A model generated the notes under the pieces. That model did no database searches, had not been told where the DNA came from, and saw nothing but the letters and a program-made list of their open reading frames with translations. 64,000 nucleotides of DNA from Vesta saturnalis (taxonomy: Eukaryota > Arthropoda > Insecta > Coleoptera > Lampyridae): the NCBI GenBank assembly GCA_036346205.1, contig JARFJB010001987.1, positions 5,876,001 through 5,940,000 of the forward strand, read 5' to 3'. Of the stretch, positions 44,721-56,492 are shown piece by piece. Numbering within the stretch: the stretch's first letter is position 1; each line of letters begins with the position of its first letter. Both the position numbers and the translations under genes were made by a program.

Positions 44721-45101
44721 CAACTACCGAGATACGCACCTAGACCGTGTACAATTATAGTAAACACGGATCCTGCAAACAAACCAGGTCAGCATTGGAC
44801 CGCTATCTACATTCACGAGAATGGTAATGGGGAATATTTTGATTCCTTTGGACGAGCACCGCAAGGATATCATTTACTTTTCCTAGAGAAAAATTCCAGA
44901 TACTTCCTATACAATAAAACAATACTGCAAGATTACCATTCGGATGTATGTGGACTTTATAAGTTAATGTTTCTATATTTTAGATTACGTAGTTTATCAA
45001 TGATTGATTTTGTAAAAAAATTTTTTAGTATATGTTTAATTGTAAATGACGAGATAATTAAATTATTGTTTAACGCCTGTTACCCAACCATTCTGTTCTG
45101 A
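44583..45101 (+). CDS. Polinton cysteine protease (adenain/Ulp1-like)
   Basis: Open frame to the stop at 45,101; the likely Met is at 44,640 (MYAVKVLKCLKSIL). The catalytic His lies in ANKPGQHWTAIYI, the acidic partner in GEYFDSFGRAPQG, and the nucleophile Cys in YHSDVCGLYKLMFLYF. This order (H-W, D/E, VCG) is that of adenovirus maturation proteases and SUMO proteases. In Polintons it is thought to process capsid proteins. The C-terminus runs on with IDFVKKFFSICLIVNDEII, common at the end of these proteases. The usual QYC after VCG is LYK here. No stop is inside the domain, so this is the best preserved gene of the element. Confidence 0.8.
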   Translation: MHWKTPYYCKTGRIQIPKMYAVKVLKCLKSILSHKKNVFRLVCASNQLPRYAPRPCTIIVNTDPANKPGQHWTAIYIHENGNGEYFDSFGRAPQGYHLLFLEKNSRYFLYNKTILQDYHSDVCGLYKLMFLYFRLRSLSMIDFVKKFFSICLIVNDEIIKLLFNACYPTILF

Positions 45102-46265
45102 TAAATAAAGAGATTTTTAGTACCTTAATTTTGTTTTAATTAAGAGTTGCGTAATATCAGATGAGTCTATTGTTTTTCTTTTAATCTAGTATGCGTGTTT
45201 TTAAAAATCGTGTTATAAAATTTTTTATTTAGTGTTTTTTAAAAGAAATTATGTGACCCATTCGATATTGGTAATAAATTTTTTAGACTATTAAATTTAA
45301 CAGGATTATATAATTACACAGTAATTAGCTAAAAGTAAACATGAACAGTGGTTTCTTACTACATATTGTTGTGGAATTTAAACATGTAATTATTACTTTC
45401 CAAACATTTAATGAGGTTTTTTATAAAAACAATTTTGTGTGTGTGTATGTACAGCATTTTTTTTGTTCAAACCGGTTTGTTATTAATTACTTTAAGAGAA
45501 AGGTAAATACGAGTTGCAGTAAGTGTGATAAAGATAATTAGGTTGTTTGTATATTTATCCTCTAAAAATTAATTATGGAAATCAATAGCTAGTTTTACAT
45601 CAACTATGCATAAGTAAAAACGTAGAAAGTGATTTAGTTTGATTAGACGAGTAACAGAAAAACGGGTACCACTGGTGAATCAGTCCCTCAAACTCATTCT
45701 TTCTGTACAGAACTGGTAAGTGTGCTTTTAACCTTTTATTTATCTTATTTACCTGTGCAGATTTCTAATTACAGTTATAAAACACATCTAAGCTATACGT
45801 AACAAGTTTCTTTTAAAAAAATATTAAGGTGTACAATATACAAACAATTTAACGTTCGGATGGATATTAAACATATTTCAATGCAATCAATGCAGGTAAA
45901 GCAATCAATTTTAATATTCGTTTAGAAAACAATATTGTAATAACTGTTATGTAATTAATTAACTTAATAACATTTTTTTGTTTCGTTAGAGAATAACCTG
46001 AATCTCAGTAATTTTTTTTTATAACTCACTGAGGCTTTTTTGATTATGGTGTTTACAATAAAAATAAGAGTTCTATAATTAAATTTGACTGTCATTCCCC
46101 CACGCAAGATCAATCCCTAACATAATTTCACACACGTGTCTTACAAGAACCTCCTTATTAGAATATAACTTCAAATTACCAGTCATAACCTACCAAAACA
46201 AATACCAACTCTAGGGGTAACGACAAGGGGCGAAGGCCTACACTTGTCTTATAAGATTAGGTTAG
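45102..46265. other. Polinton right side without a recognised gene
   Basis: 1.2 kb of AT-rich sequence between the protease and the right TIR. A 66-codon open frame (45,341-45,541) has a Cys-rich end but no recognisable domain. DNA polymerase B, expected somewhere in the element, is not here. Confidence 0.5.
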
Positions 46266-46706
46266 AAGCCCCAAGACCTAGCCCAAGTCCAAGATCTACC
46301 CCAAGTCCAAGACCAGCTCCAAGCCCCTAAACCAACCCCAAGTCCAAGACCAAACCTCAGGCCAACATTTACCCCTCACGCGAGCAAGTACAAAAAGGCA
46401 TGGCTGTCAAAAAGGCTTTAATTAGGGTTGAAAATTCTGTCAAGGGTTGAAGAAAGGCCTCCGAAAAAAACCATAGGGGTAGAAAAACGGGTCTACACGT
46501 GGGTGGTCATAAAATAGGGGTAGAAAATACGGTCGCACACGTGGGTGTGTCAAAACAAAAATAATTAGGGGTGAAAAGGGGTTGAAAAAGGCCTCCAAAA
46601 AGAAACTATAGGGGTGGAAAATATGGTCCCCCACGTGGGCGACCGTGGGGAATCCCAAGGTCAAATGACGTCACCAAATTGAAAGGCGAGGTCCTGGGGT
46701 ACTACT
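46266..46706 (-). repeat. Polinton right TIR
   Basis: Continuous arm, inverted relative to 35,515-35,747 and 38,983-39,305. Contains the ccaagtccaagacc-type minisatellite at its inner end, the CCCACGTG motifs in its outer part, and ends GGGGTACTACT. Confidence 0.9.
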
Positions 46707-46712
46707 GAGGAT
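46707..46712 (+). repeat. Polinton target site duplication, right
   Basis: GAGGAT, identical to 35,509-35,514. Confidence 0.9.
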
Positions 46713-46805
46713 CTTAAAGAAAAGCAGGCAGTTCCTTTAAAAGTTTCCACAAATATTAAAATTGGTTACAGGGCTTGTGTTGCTGCGAACGGTGGCTACT
46801 ATGAC
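46707..46805 (+). pseudogene. Mariner-like transposase C-terminus (continuation of 34,920-35,508)
   Basis: After the duplication the reading LKEKQAVPLKVSTNIKIGYR and ACVAANGGYYDNF fits the usual C-terminus of the DUF4817-type transposase, in line with the half that stops at 35,508. This shows the Polinton entered an older DNA transposon. Confidence 0.65.
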
Positions 46806-47164
46806 AATTTCTAAAACTTATTAATTCAATAATAAGTTGTTATACTTCCGTATTCAGTAGTTTATAGGTAGTAATATGTAATGTATACTCCATGCCAGCC
46901 AGTGTTTCACCACCTTACCATGGGCTAATGTAAATATTGGTTCTATCCGATTTTAGAGCTCGTAACTGGCCAATTTTCTCCTTGCCATCATCTTAATCTA
47001 TTCTCATCCTTATTCTTCCTTCTCACCTCACTGTCTTCCTATCGGATTAAAGTCCCAAATTAAAAATAAGATGGCTGTGGTTTCTGGGTTATAAATTGGA
47101 CGTAAAATCCTGCACTCGGATGTCCAGGGAGGGCCCAAGCGACCTCGATCATCTAAAGTATCAA

Positions 47165-48357
47165 CTTTCTGATTCACTACTGCAACATCCGCGGTATCAG
47201 GTCTAATCTTAATTATTCATCAACATCTTGAACAATTACAACCTGAATATTGTTTCTATCTGAAACACAAAATCTCCTCTAACATTTCGCGTATCACCGA
47301 CTTGCAATTTCCTCAATACCATCTTCACTCTAACCTTCGATATAATGGAGGCGTATGTGCGTACATCAAGGACAGAATTGCTTGCAAGAGGGTTTCTTCC
47401 TTAGAAAATATAAATTTTCACGTGATTTGGTTTAAACATGCTGGTCCTAATTTTGTGAAATTCTACTGTTGCATTTATAGGTCTCCTAATGACAGAAACT
47501 TTCAAGACTTCTTCGATTACCTTAGTACGAAAGTTGACTATCTCCTGTCTCAGTTTCCATCTTGCGATATCTCATTTGTAGGCGATTTCAATGTTCATAA
47601 ATCTAATTGGCTTCAATTTTTATCTACTACAAATCCCGCTGGTCATAGTGCAGAAACATTTGCTATTTCATGTGATCTCACATAAATGATTTCTGAACCC
47701 ACAAGAATCCCTGATAACCCTAACCATACTCCACATCTTCTAGATCTCTTTCTTACATCAAACCCTCTTGTTTATAAAACTTCCGTTCTTTCGCCTTTAG
47801 GTCTTTCCGACCATTGTCTAATAAAAATCATTTCTACTGTACCTAATTCCACTGTTGTTCGCAAAACCGATAGAACCTTGTGGTGTTTTAAGTCAGCTCG
47901 ATGGAGTGATTTACGAGATTTCTTTGCAACCTTTCCATGGCGTGAATATTGTTTTAAGTCGTCCTCTTCTTCGGACATCGCTCTTTCAGTATCTGAAGTC
48001 ATCCTCATGGGAATGGAGTTATACATTTCGAAAAAACAGTACCGTGTAGGTATTTCACGTTCCAAACCCTGGTTCAATAAGGCTTGTTCTGATGCAATAT
48101 CTTTAAGAAATAAATGTTACATTAAATGGAAATCTAATAAATCGGTTGACAGTCATGTAGAATACGTTGGTGCTAGAAATATCTGCAAAAGTGTCACCAC
48201 TAAAACTAAAAAATTGTTCGAACAACGAAAATGCAATGAACTAGCCACATCTCCTTTAGGCAGTCGTAAATTTTGGTCTTTAGCAAAAGCCATTAGTAAA
48301 AATTTTCGAACATCTTCAGTTTCCCCCCCCCCCTGGCATCTATTGACGGATCGGTAG
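47165..48357 (+). pseudogene. Endonuclease domain of LINE copy 2
   Basis: Reading begins before the first long frame (CNIRGIRSN near 47,190) and continues as GGVCAYIKDRIACKRV, YCCIYRSPNDRNFQDFFDYL, SFVGDFNVHKSNWLQF, a TAA stop at 47,683, then EPTRIPDNPNHTPHLLDLFL and SPLGLSDHCLIKI with the catalytic Asp-His pair. The rest up to 48,357 (SRKFWSLAKAISKNFRTSSV) is the linker, ended by a frameshift at a run of C residues near 48,326-48,336. It nicks target DNA in LINE integration. The same domain in copy 1 is shorter by a deletion. Confidence 0.85.
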
Positions 48358-50059
48358 TTGCTGATTCTGTAGACAAAGCCAACGTTTTTGTGGATTTGTT
48401 TGCATCAAACTCGTGTCTCAATGATTCTGGAAAAGATGTGCCCCTAGTCAACTCTTCTTCATACGCTATGAAACCAATTCATTTTCGGTACAAGCTCTTG
48501 GAATCGATCATCAATAGGCTTGATCCCAATAAGGCGACTGGCCCAGACGGTATCCCAGCTATTGTCTTAAAGAAATGTTCCCCCGAACTAGTACCAGTCC
48601 TATCTAAGCTCTATACGATCTCTATGTCTTCTGGGAATTCCTTCATCATGGAAGTTAGCAAATGTTCAACCTATTCCCAAAAAAGGTGATAAGACCGATC
48701 CCTCAAATTACAGACCAATTGCCATCACTTCCATTTTGTCTAAAATCATGGAAAAAGCCATCAATCAGCAACTGCTCACGTTCCTTGAAACTAACAAACT
48801 CCTTAGTGACCACCAATATGGGTTTAGGCAAAGTCGTTCAACAGGCGATCTTCTTTCATATGTGACCCAAGTTTGGAACAATACAGTAGAGCAGTCCGGT
48901 GAAACAGTTGTCGCTTTAGATATCTCAAAGGCATTTGACCAAGTTTGGCATAAGTGTTTAGTTGCCAAACTCACCTCGTTTGGGTTAAATGATACGCTCA
49001 TCAACTGGGTTTCTAGTTTCCTTGATAAAAGACGAATACGTGTCGTAGTTGATGGCTTTTTTTCAAAAGAAGTTAGCATTAACGCGGGCGTACACAGGGA
49101 TCCGTTATAGCGCCTACACTTTTTCTGCTGTACATAAACGACCTTATTTCTTCAACAACTAACCCCATCCATTGCTTTGCTGACGATAGCACTCTTCACT
49201 GTAGTTCATCTCAGTCTACTCATAGTGATAATCCACCTTCCATGTCAAATCAAGAAATTAAAACTGAAATGACAAATTCAATCAACAAAGACATTCAACG
49301 TATTCTCGAATGGGGAAGCAATAATCTAGTTAAATTTAATGCTAACAAAATTCATCGTTGCCTTATGTCCGCCAAAAAAGATCGATCATTTCCTGTTGTA
49401 AGTATGAATGGCTCAGTTCTTAAGTTTTCAGACTCTATTACTCTGTTGGGTATGACTGTATCTTCAAATCTCTCATGGGTTGACCATCTTCTGTCAGCTA
49501 CCAAAACAGCTGCTCGTAAAATAGGCTTTTTGTACAGATCTAAGCAGTACTTTACCTCTCGACAACTCCTTCTGCTGTATAAGGCCCAAATTCGGCCTCA
49601 TCTGGAATATAATTCTCACCTTTGGGTTAATGCTCCCAATACGCTCTCGATATCGTTGATCGTATTCAAAAGAGAGCGATTAGGCTTATAAATGACCCGT
49701 CCTTAACTTCTCACATACAGTCCCTTGAGCATAGAAGGATGGTTTCAGTTCTTTCTTTGTATTATCCTTATTGCAACGACTATTGTGCTGGTGAATTACA
49801 TTCTTTGATACCATCTCCGGCTATCTTTGCGAGAAACACTCGGTTCGCTCATTCACATCATCAGTATGCAGTACAAATCTCCACTTGTCGTACCAAACGG
49901 GCGCAATCCACATTTTTCTGCACGGCTTCTAAACTCTGGAATGATCTCCCTAGTTCCTGTTTTCCTCTCACTTATGATATGAGAAAATTTAAGGTAGCTG
50001 TTCATAGGCATCTATTGGCAATTCATTATCCCTCTATCCATCCTCTTAAGTGTTCCTGA
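48358..50059 (+). pseudogene. Reverse transcriptase of LINE copy 2
   Basis: Frames 48,390-48,689, 48,736-49,110, 49,242-49,691 and 49,739-50,059. RT blocks: RLDPNKATGPDGIPAIVLKK, ALLTFLETNKLL-type finger region, QYGFRQSRSTGDLL, VALDISKAFDQVWHK, a frameshifted NAGVPQGS region near 49,090 and CFADDSTLHCSS at about 49,180. The thumb has LLGMTVSSNLSWVDHL and the C-terminus SKLWNDLPSSCFP. It makes cDNA at the nick. Frameshifts sit at about 48,690, 49,095 and 49,690. Confidence 0.85.
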
Positions 50060-50309
50060 GTGCTTTAGCACGATAGGCTTTATATAGCCTGTTCGGGTCC
50101 ACAATCATAAAAAAAAAAAAAAAGTTTATATTTATTTAGTATATATTTATATAGTATATATTTATTTCTTTAATCGCTCGCCATTTTGTTGTTTTTCAAA
50201 ATATGAAATAATTGTAAATGTAAATATTTTATAAACTAAAATTCCGATTTTAAAAGTCTTTAAAATATCATGAGATAAATCCATAGCTCCAAAATTGAGA
50301 AAGTAAATA

Positions 50310-50379
50310 AGAAGTGGAAGAAAGCTCAAAACCAAAAGTTCTCAATTATTTTTTGTTATGTGTGTAGTTAAAAATAATC

Positions 50380-50461
<82 letters not shown>

Positions 50462-50517
50462 TAGTAGGACCATTTTTTAACTACACATTTTTGGTTTTGA
50501 GCTTTTCTTCCACTTCT
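50310..50517. repeat. Imperfect palindrome around a TA microsatellite
   Basis: Left arm agaagtggaagaaagctcaa (from 50,310) and tgtgtagttaaaaa, right arm the inverted forms ending cttttcttccacttct at 50,517. The left arm has about 23 extra bases between its two blocks. The TA run (50,383-50,454) is the loop. It could be a MITE remnant or a break-repair palindrome. Confidence 0.7.
50383..50454. repeat. TA microsatellite
   Basis: About 72 bases of alternating TA, central loop of the palindrome. Confidence 0.95.
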
Positions 50518-53500
50518 AATTTTAAAATATCATTTTAAATAAGGAAGACATGACGATTGTTAAAAGTCGAACAACTACGACCAGAGGTTCCAAATCAAAA
50601 TTTGTTACAAAAAAAAGTTTCGATGAGTTCTAATTACCATTTTCGGGTGTTACGACTTAGAATTTACACCCAGTATATTTTATAAGCTTTAAATTCTTTA
50701 CAGTAACTTCAAATTGCCCTTTTAAAGATAGAATACCTTGGGACACTATTTTAGCTGATAATGAGATATAGTCCTATAAATAAGGTAACGAAAGAAGAGC
50801 CATAAGCACGATATATCAACTTAGGGAAAATTAGAATGTACAATTTAGTAGTAGTGTCCCGGTTCTGCTTCAAAAGAATACTTTTTTATTTCTGTAGTTA
50901 ATTGTGTAATGCAATTAATCAAAAGGAATAATCTTCCTTTGATATGTAAATAAATAACCACACACATCTTTCCCTGCATAGATTATTAAAAGCAATTCGC
51001 GTGCATTAATTTCACAATTGTCTTTGAGGGAAACTTTTTTATTTCTTTACATCTACATTAACGTTTGTGATGTTGTACCTTTAAGAGCGCTCCGTTAATC
51101 GAGAACATAAAATATTCATTTTGTACTACGAGAAATATTGACATTGTGCTTGTATTTTCAATTGAGTGTTCCATGGGAATACGACGTTATTGTGGTTTCA
51201 AGCTACGCTCTAAATAACAATTACCCAGATTTTTTTAAATTATTTCTTTAAAGCTGATATTTCTTTTTCAACGTAACGATTTGTTAAATTATTCAAAAGG
51301 ATGCCCGCAACACTTGCATAAAATCATTATTCGGAGAATCTGCGAGCAACAAAAAGTGTACAATTGAAAAACCGACTTTAAAATTATCTTAAATAACCCT
51401 GTTATTAGAGATGAATAAGTACACATTTCAACATTTACCATTGTTTCTTAATATACATTATGAAATTAAGGAATAACCTATAATTTCGTCACAACAAAAA
51501 ATTTGCAATTGCAATAAAATCGTGTTTGCTTAATGGAGAATTTGATTTATGTGCCATTAGCTTTATTTATTTGCTCGCAAAGTATTTTCAAATTGTTGGA
51601 TTTTTTTGAGTCGTAGAATTAGTAAATATTTGCATATGTTTATTGGTTTCTATTTGTCACAATTCCAATAAACGTTGAGTAATCGTTAAGAAATGATGAA
51701 TAGCGGCTAGGAGCATGATTTAAGTACTCATAAACTATAGCTGTAAACGTTTTATAGGTGTATTGCACATTTACACGCTTTTTTCGCATTAATACTGTGA
51801 GCGTGACTATATCTAATACTTTACACAAAAATTTGAATCATTACGGTAAATGGTTCCCAAACTCATTCATTAGTTAAACATCCATTTTTATACTTACTAC
51901 TTTTAATCCATTATTTCGATACGGTATAAACTGGCAGTAAAACGAGATAACAGACAAACTTGGCTTTCGCACGACTAGCCTGTGGTCGGGTGTGAGTTAG
52001 ATGTTAATTAGGTTGTACACCGAAGGATAGTATACCAGACGTAAGTCAAAACAAGGGTAGAAATCGTCATAAAACCGGAAATGGGCGCCAGGATGTTTGA
52101 AATGTCACAAATGGGGATAAAATGCCTAATAACGATAGTTCATAGCTCGCTCAAAATACCCAAATAACTTGCCTACCTATACGTAATCTCCACAGGTAGC
52201 ACCGGGACCAGCAGATCTTTCTTCAACCTGAAAGACTTCAAAACCAATATTTTCACGCTTAAATAAAATAATAGCGTGCCGTAAAAATCAATCACTTCTT
52301 TGATAAACAAACAGTAATCTCTAGTTAAGCTACGTTAATCCAAAATCTCAAACAATCGCCAAACAAATATGGTAATATATCAATAATAAAAAAAACGTTT
52401 AAACAGTGCACACGATCCTTCGGAATCCAACTCCTCAAATTACGTTTAATTATGCGCAATTCATACGAAAAACAAGAAAAAAAATTGCAATATTCATCGG
52501 CCTCTAAATGTACGTTATAATTAAATAATCCCTTGAAAACTTTCAGCCGTGAATGTTTCATTCAAACTAAACTTGATATAATTACGTTAATTTAATGAGC
52601 AAATTAAAGAATAAATACGAAAATTGCTTATCCTCAGATGCTGTGTAATTGTAGGTTCACATAATAAAAAAAAACTTAAATAAATATAATGTACATAAAG
52701 TAAATAGTAATAATACAGGACCAAAGAAATTAGAGACAATGTTGGTTATAAAATAAACATCAAAGAGCTTATCTAAATTTGGCGGCGATTCTAGCTAGAA
52801 TTTGCAAACTGCCTTCTAATAAACCGATAGAGATTTCGATATAGACGTTCGTCAGTTTGAATAACATCAATAAACACTTCAAATAAATTTGGACGGTTCT
52901 CGGGATGAAAGCGCTGTCCTTATAATTTAAACGATAAAATAATGGAAAGCGAATCTCTAAAAAAAATTAACCAGTGCGTTCATGCTTTCATTTTTATACC
53001 TAAATAACATCATAATAAAATACACTCAAATATTTATTCGTTGATGCTGGGGACGCTTGTGATATACAGCTGGAAACGGCTGCCTTTTGCTTCGCGTTGT
53101 TGTACGATTCTCAATGGATCGTGTACGCAAACATTGACACGTAATTCGTTCACTTGATTTTAATTTGTTTAACTATACTACTCAGGCGAAACTATTTACA
53201 GCGGTTGCTGATTATCTTCACATAACTATAACGTACAAGTTCTGATTAATTCTTATGACTTTAAATAAAAGAAGGCCTTATTTGTTTAGCAGCAGGTCAT
53301 CTGAATAAATGGCGCACTGTGAACTACTTAATGTTTGTAATTTTGAAACCAACGTTGTATATTTCCACAAAATAAACGAAATCTTCTCCAGAGGAAAGCG
53401 AGAGCATTAGGTACTTAACACTCAGCGCTGTTCTGGATAACTATCCTTAGGGATTCACTACACAACGATAAATGGGCCTCGTGAAGGTTGAACACATATA

Positions 53501-54329
53501 TGATCTCTTTTTTGGATTTTGGCTTAGGGGAAAATCACCTTTTTTCGAAAATTTGCTCTACACGAGCCTTGATCAACGTCGTTCCGCGAGAACTACGCCA
53601 CCCTAACTATACGCTTCTACGCCTGTACTAGACAAACTACTAACATAAAAACTTTACTTTCAGCCACATTGGTTTTCCAACCACCTCCACCCTAATTTGC
53701 CCAAAAAACTTAAATATATCACTCCGCGCATACTCAAAGTCTAAAGTCGAAAAACATCGAGAAAGATTGCTTTGTCAGTAAGCCTGTTTCTACTAGAAAT
53801 CTTGTCTAAGAAATTGGATATTTAAACTCTTATCAATCGAAACGGTGCCTATCTGGCGGCTAACTAGAACTTTTGTAAAACATGTACCTTAAAATATAAT
53901 ATCTGAATACGTTATTTAATTCAATCTTTTTAGATGACGCAATTACGACTTGATTTAACCAAATTAAAATACGAAATTTATTTCTACAAAACTATCCCTA
54001 TTTACAAATACACTAACGAATGTTTCCTTTCAAATTCTAGTAAGAGGGCCTACCTAAGTATCGATACCAAATGTAAATCACATTTTCCATTTAGAAAATG
54101 CAAAAAAAAAACGTAAGCTTTTAAATTACGTAAACGTCAAAAGAAAACGTTACAATCGAAAACTTCCTCCCATCATTACTTTCCATTACATTCCATTACG
54201 AGAATCTATAGCCCATTCAAAATGTTCGGTACTAACAAATAATTTAGAAATTCGAAATTTATCGGCGAATCTTGATAAAATCATGGATACATGACAATTT
54301 TTAAGCGGGAGAAATGTACCAAGTGTCCT
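50518..54329. other. Long stretch without a recognised gene
   Basis: 3.8 kb of AT-rich sequence. Short open frames (62-78 codons) have no motif. No paired repeats were noticed, apart from ordinary A/T runs. It could be intron or intergenic sequence. Confidence 0.45.
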
Positions 54330-54530
54330 ATTTTGGTTGAAATTGTAAGGTATCTCGTTTGGGAGCAAAGATAGAAAGAAGCGGTTTTCGCTACTCTGTT
54401 CTACTTTTTCGGGAAACGAAAAATGCCGCAAACAGAATTGTCAAGTCCGCTTAGTATTTGAGATACAGGGCGAAATTCGAAATTTGCTCATTTGAAGCAC
54501 CCCTCGTAACTGCGCTGGCTTGTAATTTAT
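54330..54530 (-). repeat. Copy of a dispersed repeat (also near 57,400 and 58,120)
   Basis: In inverted orientation it shares blocks with 58,115-58,320 and part of 57,380-57,510: atttgagatacagggcgaaa, aagatgccacaaacagaatt-like sequence and aaggtatctcgtttgggagc. It may be the flank of a mariner-related family. Confidence 0.6.
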
Positions 54531-54600
54531 CGAAATGGTAAAAATGTATAGTTGGCCATGAAACCTATAAACTCAGAATAAACGCCTATTTTCTTGAACG

Positions 54601-54894
54601 TCCAAGATATACTTGATTATTAAAAAAGGGCTACTAGATTCTTACTGCTTTATTATAATTATAAATACGTAAATACCCGATTATCTATAATAAATTATAA
54701 TAAATCCAAGATATATTTGGGTATTTAAAAAGGGTTACTAGATTCTTACTGCTTTGTTATAATTATAAATATGTAAACAAGCGATTATAATAAATTACAA
54801 AAAATCCAAGATATATTTGAGTATTCAAAAAGGGCTACTAGATTCTTACTGCTTTATTATAACTGTAAATATGTAAACACGCGATTGTAATAAA
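54601..54894 (+). repeat. Tandem repeat, three units
   Basis: Units start at tccaagatat in 54,601, 54,715 and 54,805, 114, 90 and 90 bases long. Each has gggctactagattcttactg or a near variant. The first unit carries about 24 extra bases. Confidence 0.75.
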
Positions 54895-55402
54895 TCTAAG
54901 GACTTTTACGCAGAAATGCAAAAATAATAACAAACAATTATGCAAGTTAGGTGAATAGTTTTTGAGACATAGTCAAACTGGCAAATTTTTTTTTAATTGG
55001 GTAAAATGCAACTTACAGCTTCAAAAAAAAAATTAATATATAGAATACTTTATATCTAAATTTGTAAGTAGGCTGGGTCTAGTCTGATTTAAACGTATTA
55101 ACCTGTCAAATCTGATTAAAATTAGTTTTTTGCAAAAATCGTATTGTTTGTTCATTGTGCAAAATAAGTTATAAAATCAAAATTTTGAAAACTGAAAAAT
55201 ATGATACGCTGAGTTGCTTTGGTCAGAGTAATGAAAACGCCGACGCAGCAATAAATTTGTATTTTAACAATTTTGATAATTAAGTAACTTTACATCTGTA
55301 TAGATTTCCAGAACCGAAACAACCTAGTAAAATCTCGTTTTATAGATTAAAAAGAAATCTAATCAATTACGGATCATTTTCTAAGCCCAGCTCAAGAATA
55401 TA
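54895..55402. other. No gene seen
   Basis: AT-rich, no domain or repeat pair recognised. It ends at the TA site of the mariner-like element. Confidence 0.45.
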
Positions 55403-55499
55403 CAGGGTGATTTTTAAGTTGATGCTGTTTTTTAAACAGTGTGTAGAACTAATTACAATAAACAACTTTTTCAAATAACATTTTTTAATTAACTCAAAA
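55403..55499 (+). repeat. Left TIR of the mariner-like element
   Basis: Matches the reverse complement of 56,651-56,746 with few differences. The TA at 55,401-55,402 is the duplication. Confidence 0.85.
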
Positions 55500-55546
55500 A
55501 TAAAAGAGATATTTCGTTTTAAAGGAATAAGCAGTCAAGTTCTATT

Positions 55547-56333
55547 TCAAATGACATGTTCAATGTTGTCACCATTCTGTTCTACACAACGCTGTGCGCG
55601 ATGTAACCACTGTTCGGTGACAGCGCGTAATAACGAAATTCGTTTTGTTTTAATTGTTGCTGCTGCCTGTTCTATGCGCCCAATCAATCCTTCCCGCGTG
55701 TTTACCGGTGTTTTAAAAACTAACGCTTTCATGTAACCCCACAGAAAAAAATCGCATGCTGTAAAGTCCGGTGAGCAAGGTGGCCACGCAACTGGCCCAT
55801 TTCGACCAATCCACCTGTTTGGAAAAGTATAATCCAAGAACTCCCGCACTTCTCGTCTAAAATGAGGAGGTGCTCCGTCTTGTGGAAGCCACATGTTTTG
55901 CCTTATATCCAATGGAAATTCTTCCAGCAGGTTAAGTAGATGATAATTTTCGCCCGTTAAACGGTATGGCAAGATGTGCGGACCAATGAGTATTCCATTT
56001 ACAATTCCAGCCCAAACATTTACTTACACCGACCTCACGTGCAATTTATCTAGTACTTATCGATGGATCTTCCTCAACAATATTCAAAATTTGTTCTTCA
56101 TTCTGCATGTTCACAGGTTGTCTCGGTCTTCCTACATGCCCTCCACGATGTTCTCTTAAATAACCAGTATCGCTTGCCCTCTGAACGAGATTTATAAAAC
56201 TACGGGATGTCGGATGCACTCTTAATGGAAAGCGTTCTGCATACAGCCTTGCGGCTGCAGCCGCACTTTGACGATACTCCCCATGAATCAACAGCATGTC
56301 CACGAGTTCATTATTTTCATACACATGAGCCAT
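55547..56333 (-). pseudogene. DUF4817-type mariner-like transposase, internally deleted
   Basis: Minus strand. The N-terminus (56,333-56,046; MAHVYENNELVDMLLIHGEY) is the DUF4817 helix-turn-helix region, followed by GGHVGRPRQPVNMQNEEQIL, EDPSISTR and a stop. After a short stop-containing bridge (VNVWAGIV near 56,010) the second half (55,972-55,547) shows PYRLTGENYHLLNLLEE, WLPQDGAPPHFRREV with the second Asp, RWIGRNGPVAWPPCSPDFTA and CDFFLWGYMKAL with the third Asp region. About 130 residues containing the first catalytic Asp are missing, so it cannot cut DNA. It belongs to the IS630/Tc1/mariner superfamily. Confidence 0.85.
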
Positions 56334-56492
56334 TTTTTATTTTTCAATAATCACAAACTGACTGAAATCTAAAACTGACAACAAATTGACACATTTCTGC
56401 ATGACATACAAAGTGTAAACAGAAACAAAACAAAATTATCACAAAGATTGTTTGCAGTTCCATAACAACCCGAATATGCGTGGTGAGGGTAT

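Larger units (their letters stand above)
35515..46706 (+). mobile_element. Polinton/Maverick virus-like transposon, deleted copy
   Basis: 11,192 bp from AGTAGTACCCC to GGGGTACTACT, with AG...CT ends and a perfect 6-bp duplication GAGGAT. TIRs of about 0.55 kb contain a GGTCTTGG-type minisatellite. The left TIR is split by a 3.2-kb insert (35,748-38,982). All recognised genes are on the plus strand between 39,449 and 45,101: ATPase, small hydrophobic-tail protein, a conserved unknown, integrase, minor-capsid remnant, major capsid protein, an unknown and the protease. Protein-primed DNA polymerase B is missing, and without the insert the element is only about 8.0 kb against the 15-20 kb usual for the family. 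It is therefore an internally deleted, non-autonomous copy. Confidence 0.9.
46880..50122 (+). mobile_element. Single-ORF Jockey/CR1-group LINE, copy 2
   Basis: Starts near tatactccatgccagcc, ends in a 15-base A-run at 50,108-50,122. It is the better preserved of two copies of the same family (other at 25,265-28,319). It lies directly after the broken mariner-like transposase. One long gene for endonuclease and RT is split by a few stops and frameshifts. No ORF1 was seen in either copy. Confidence 0.85.

Noticed and set aside
44136..45101. DNA polymerase B or other replication gene in the right half of the Polinton
   Set aside because: No polymerase motif (such as YGDTDS) was found in any frame between 39,300 and 46,260.
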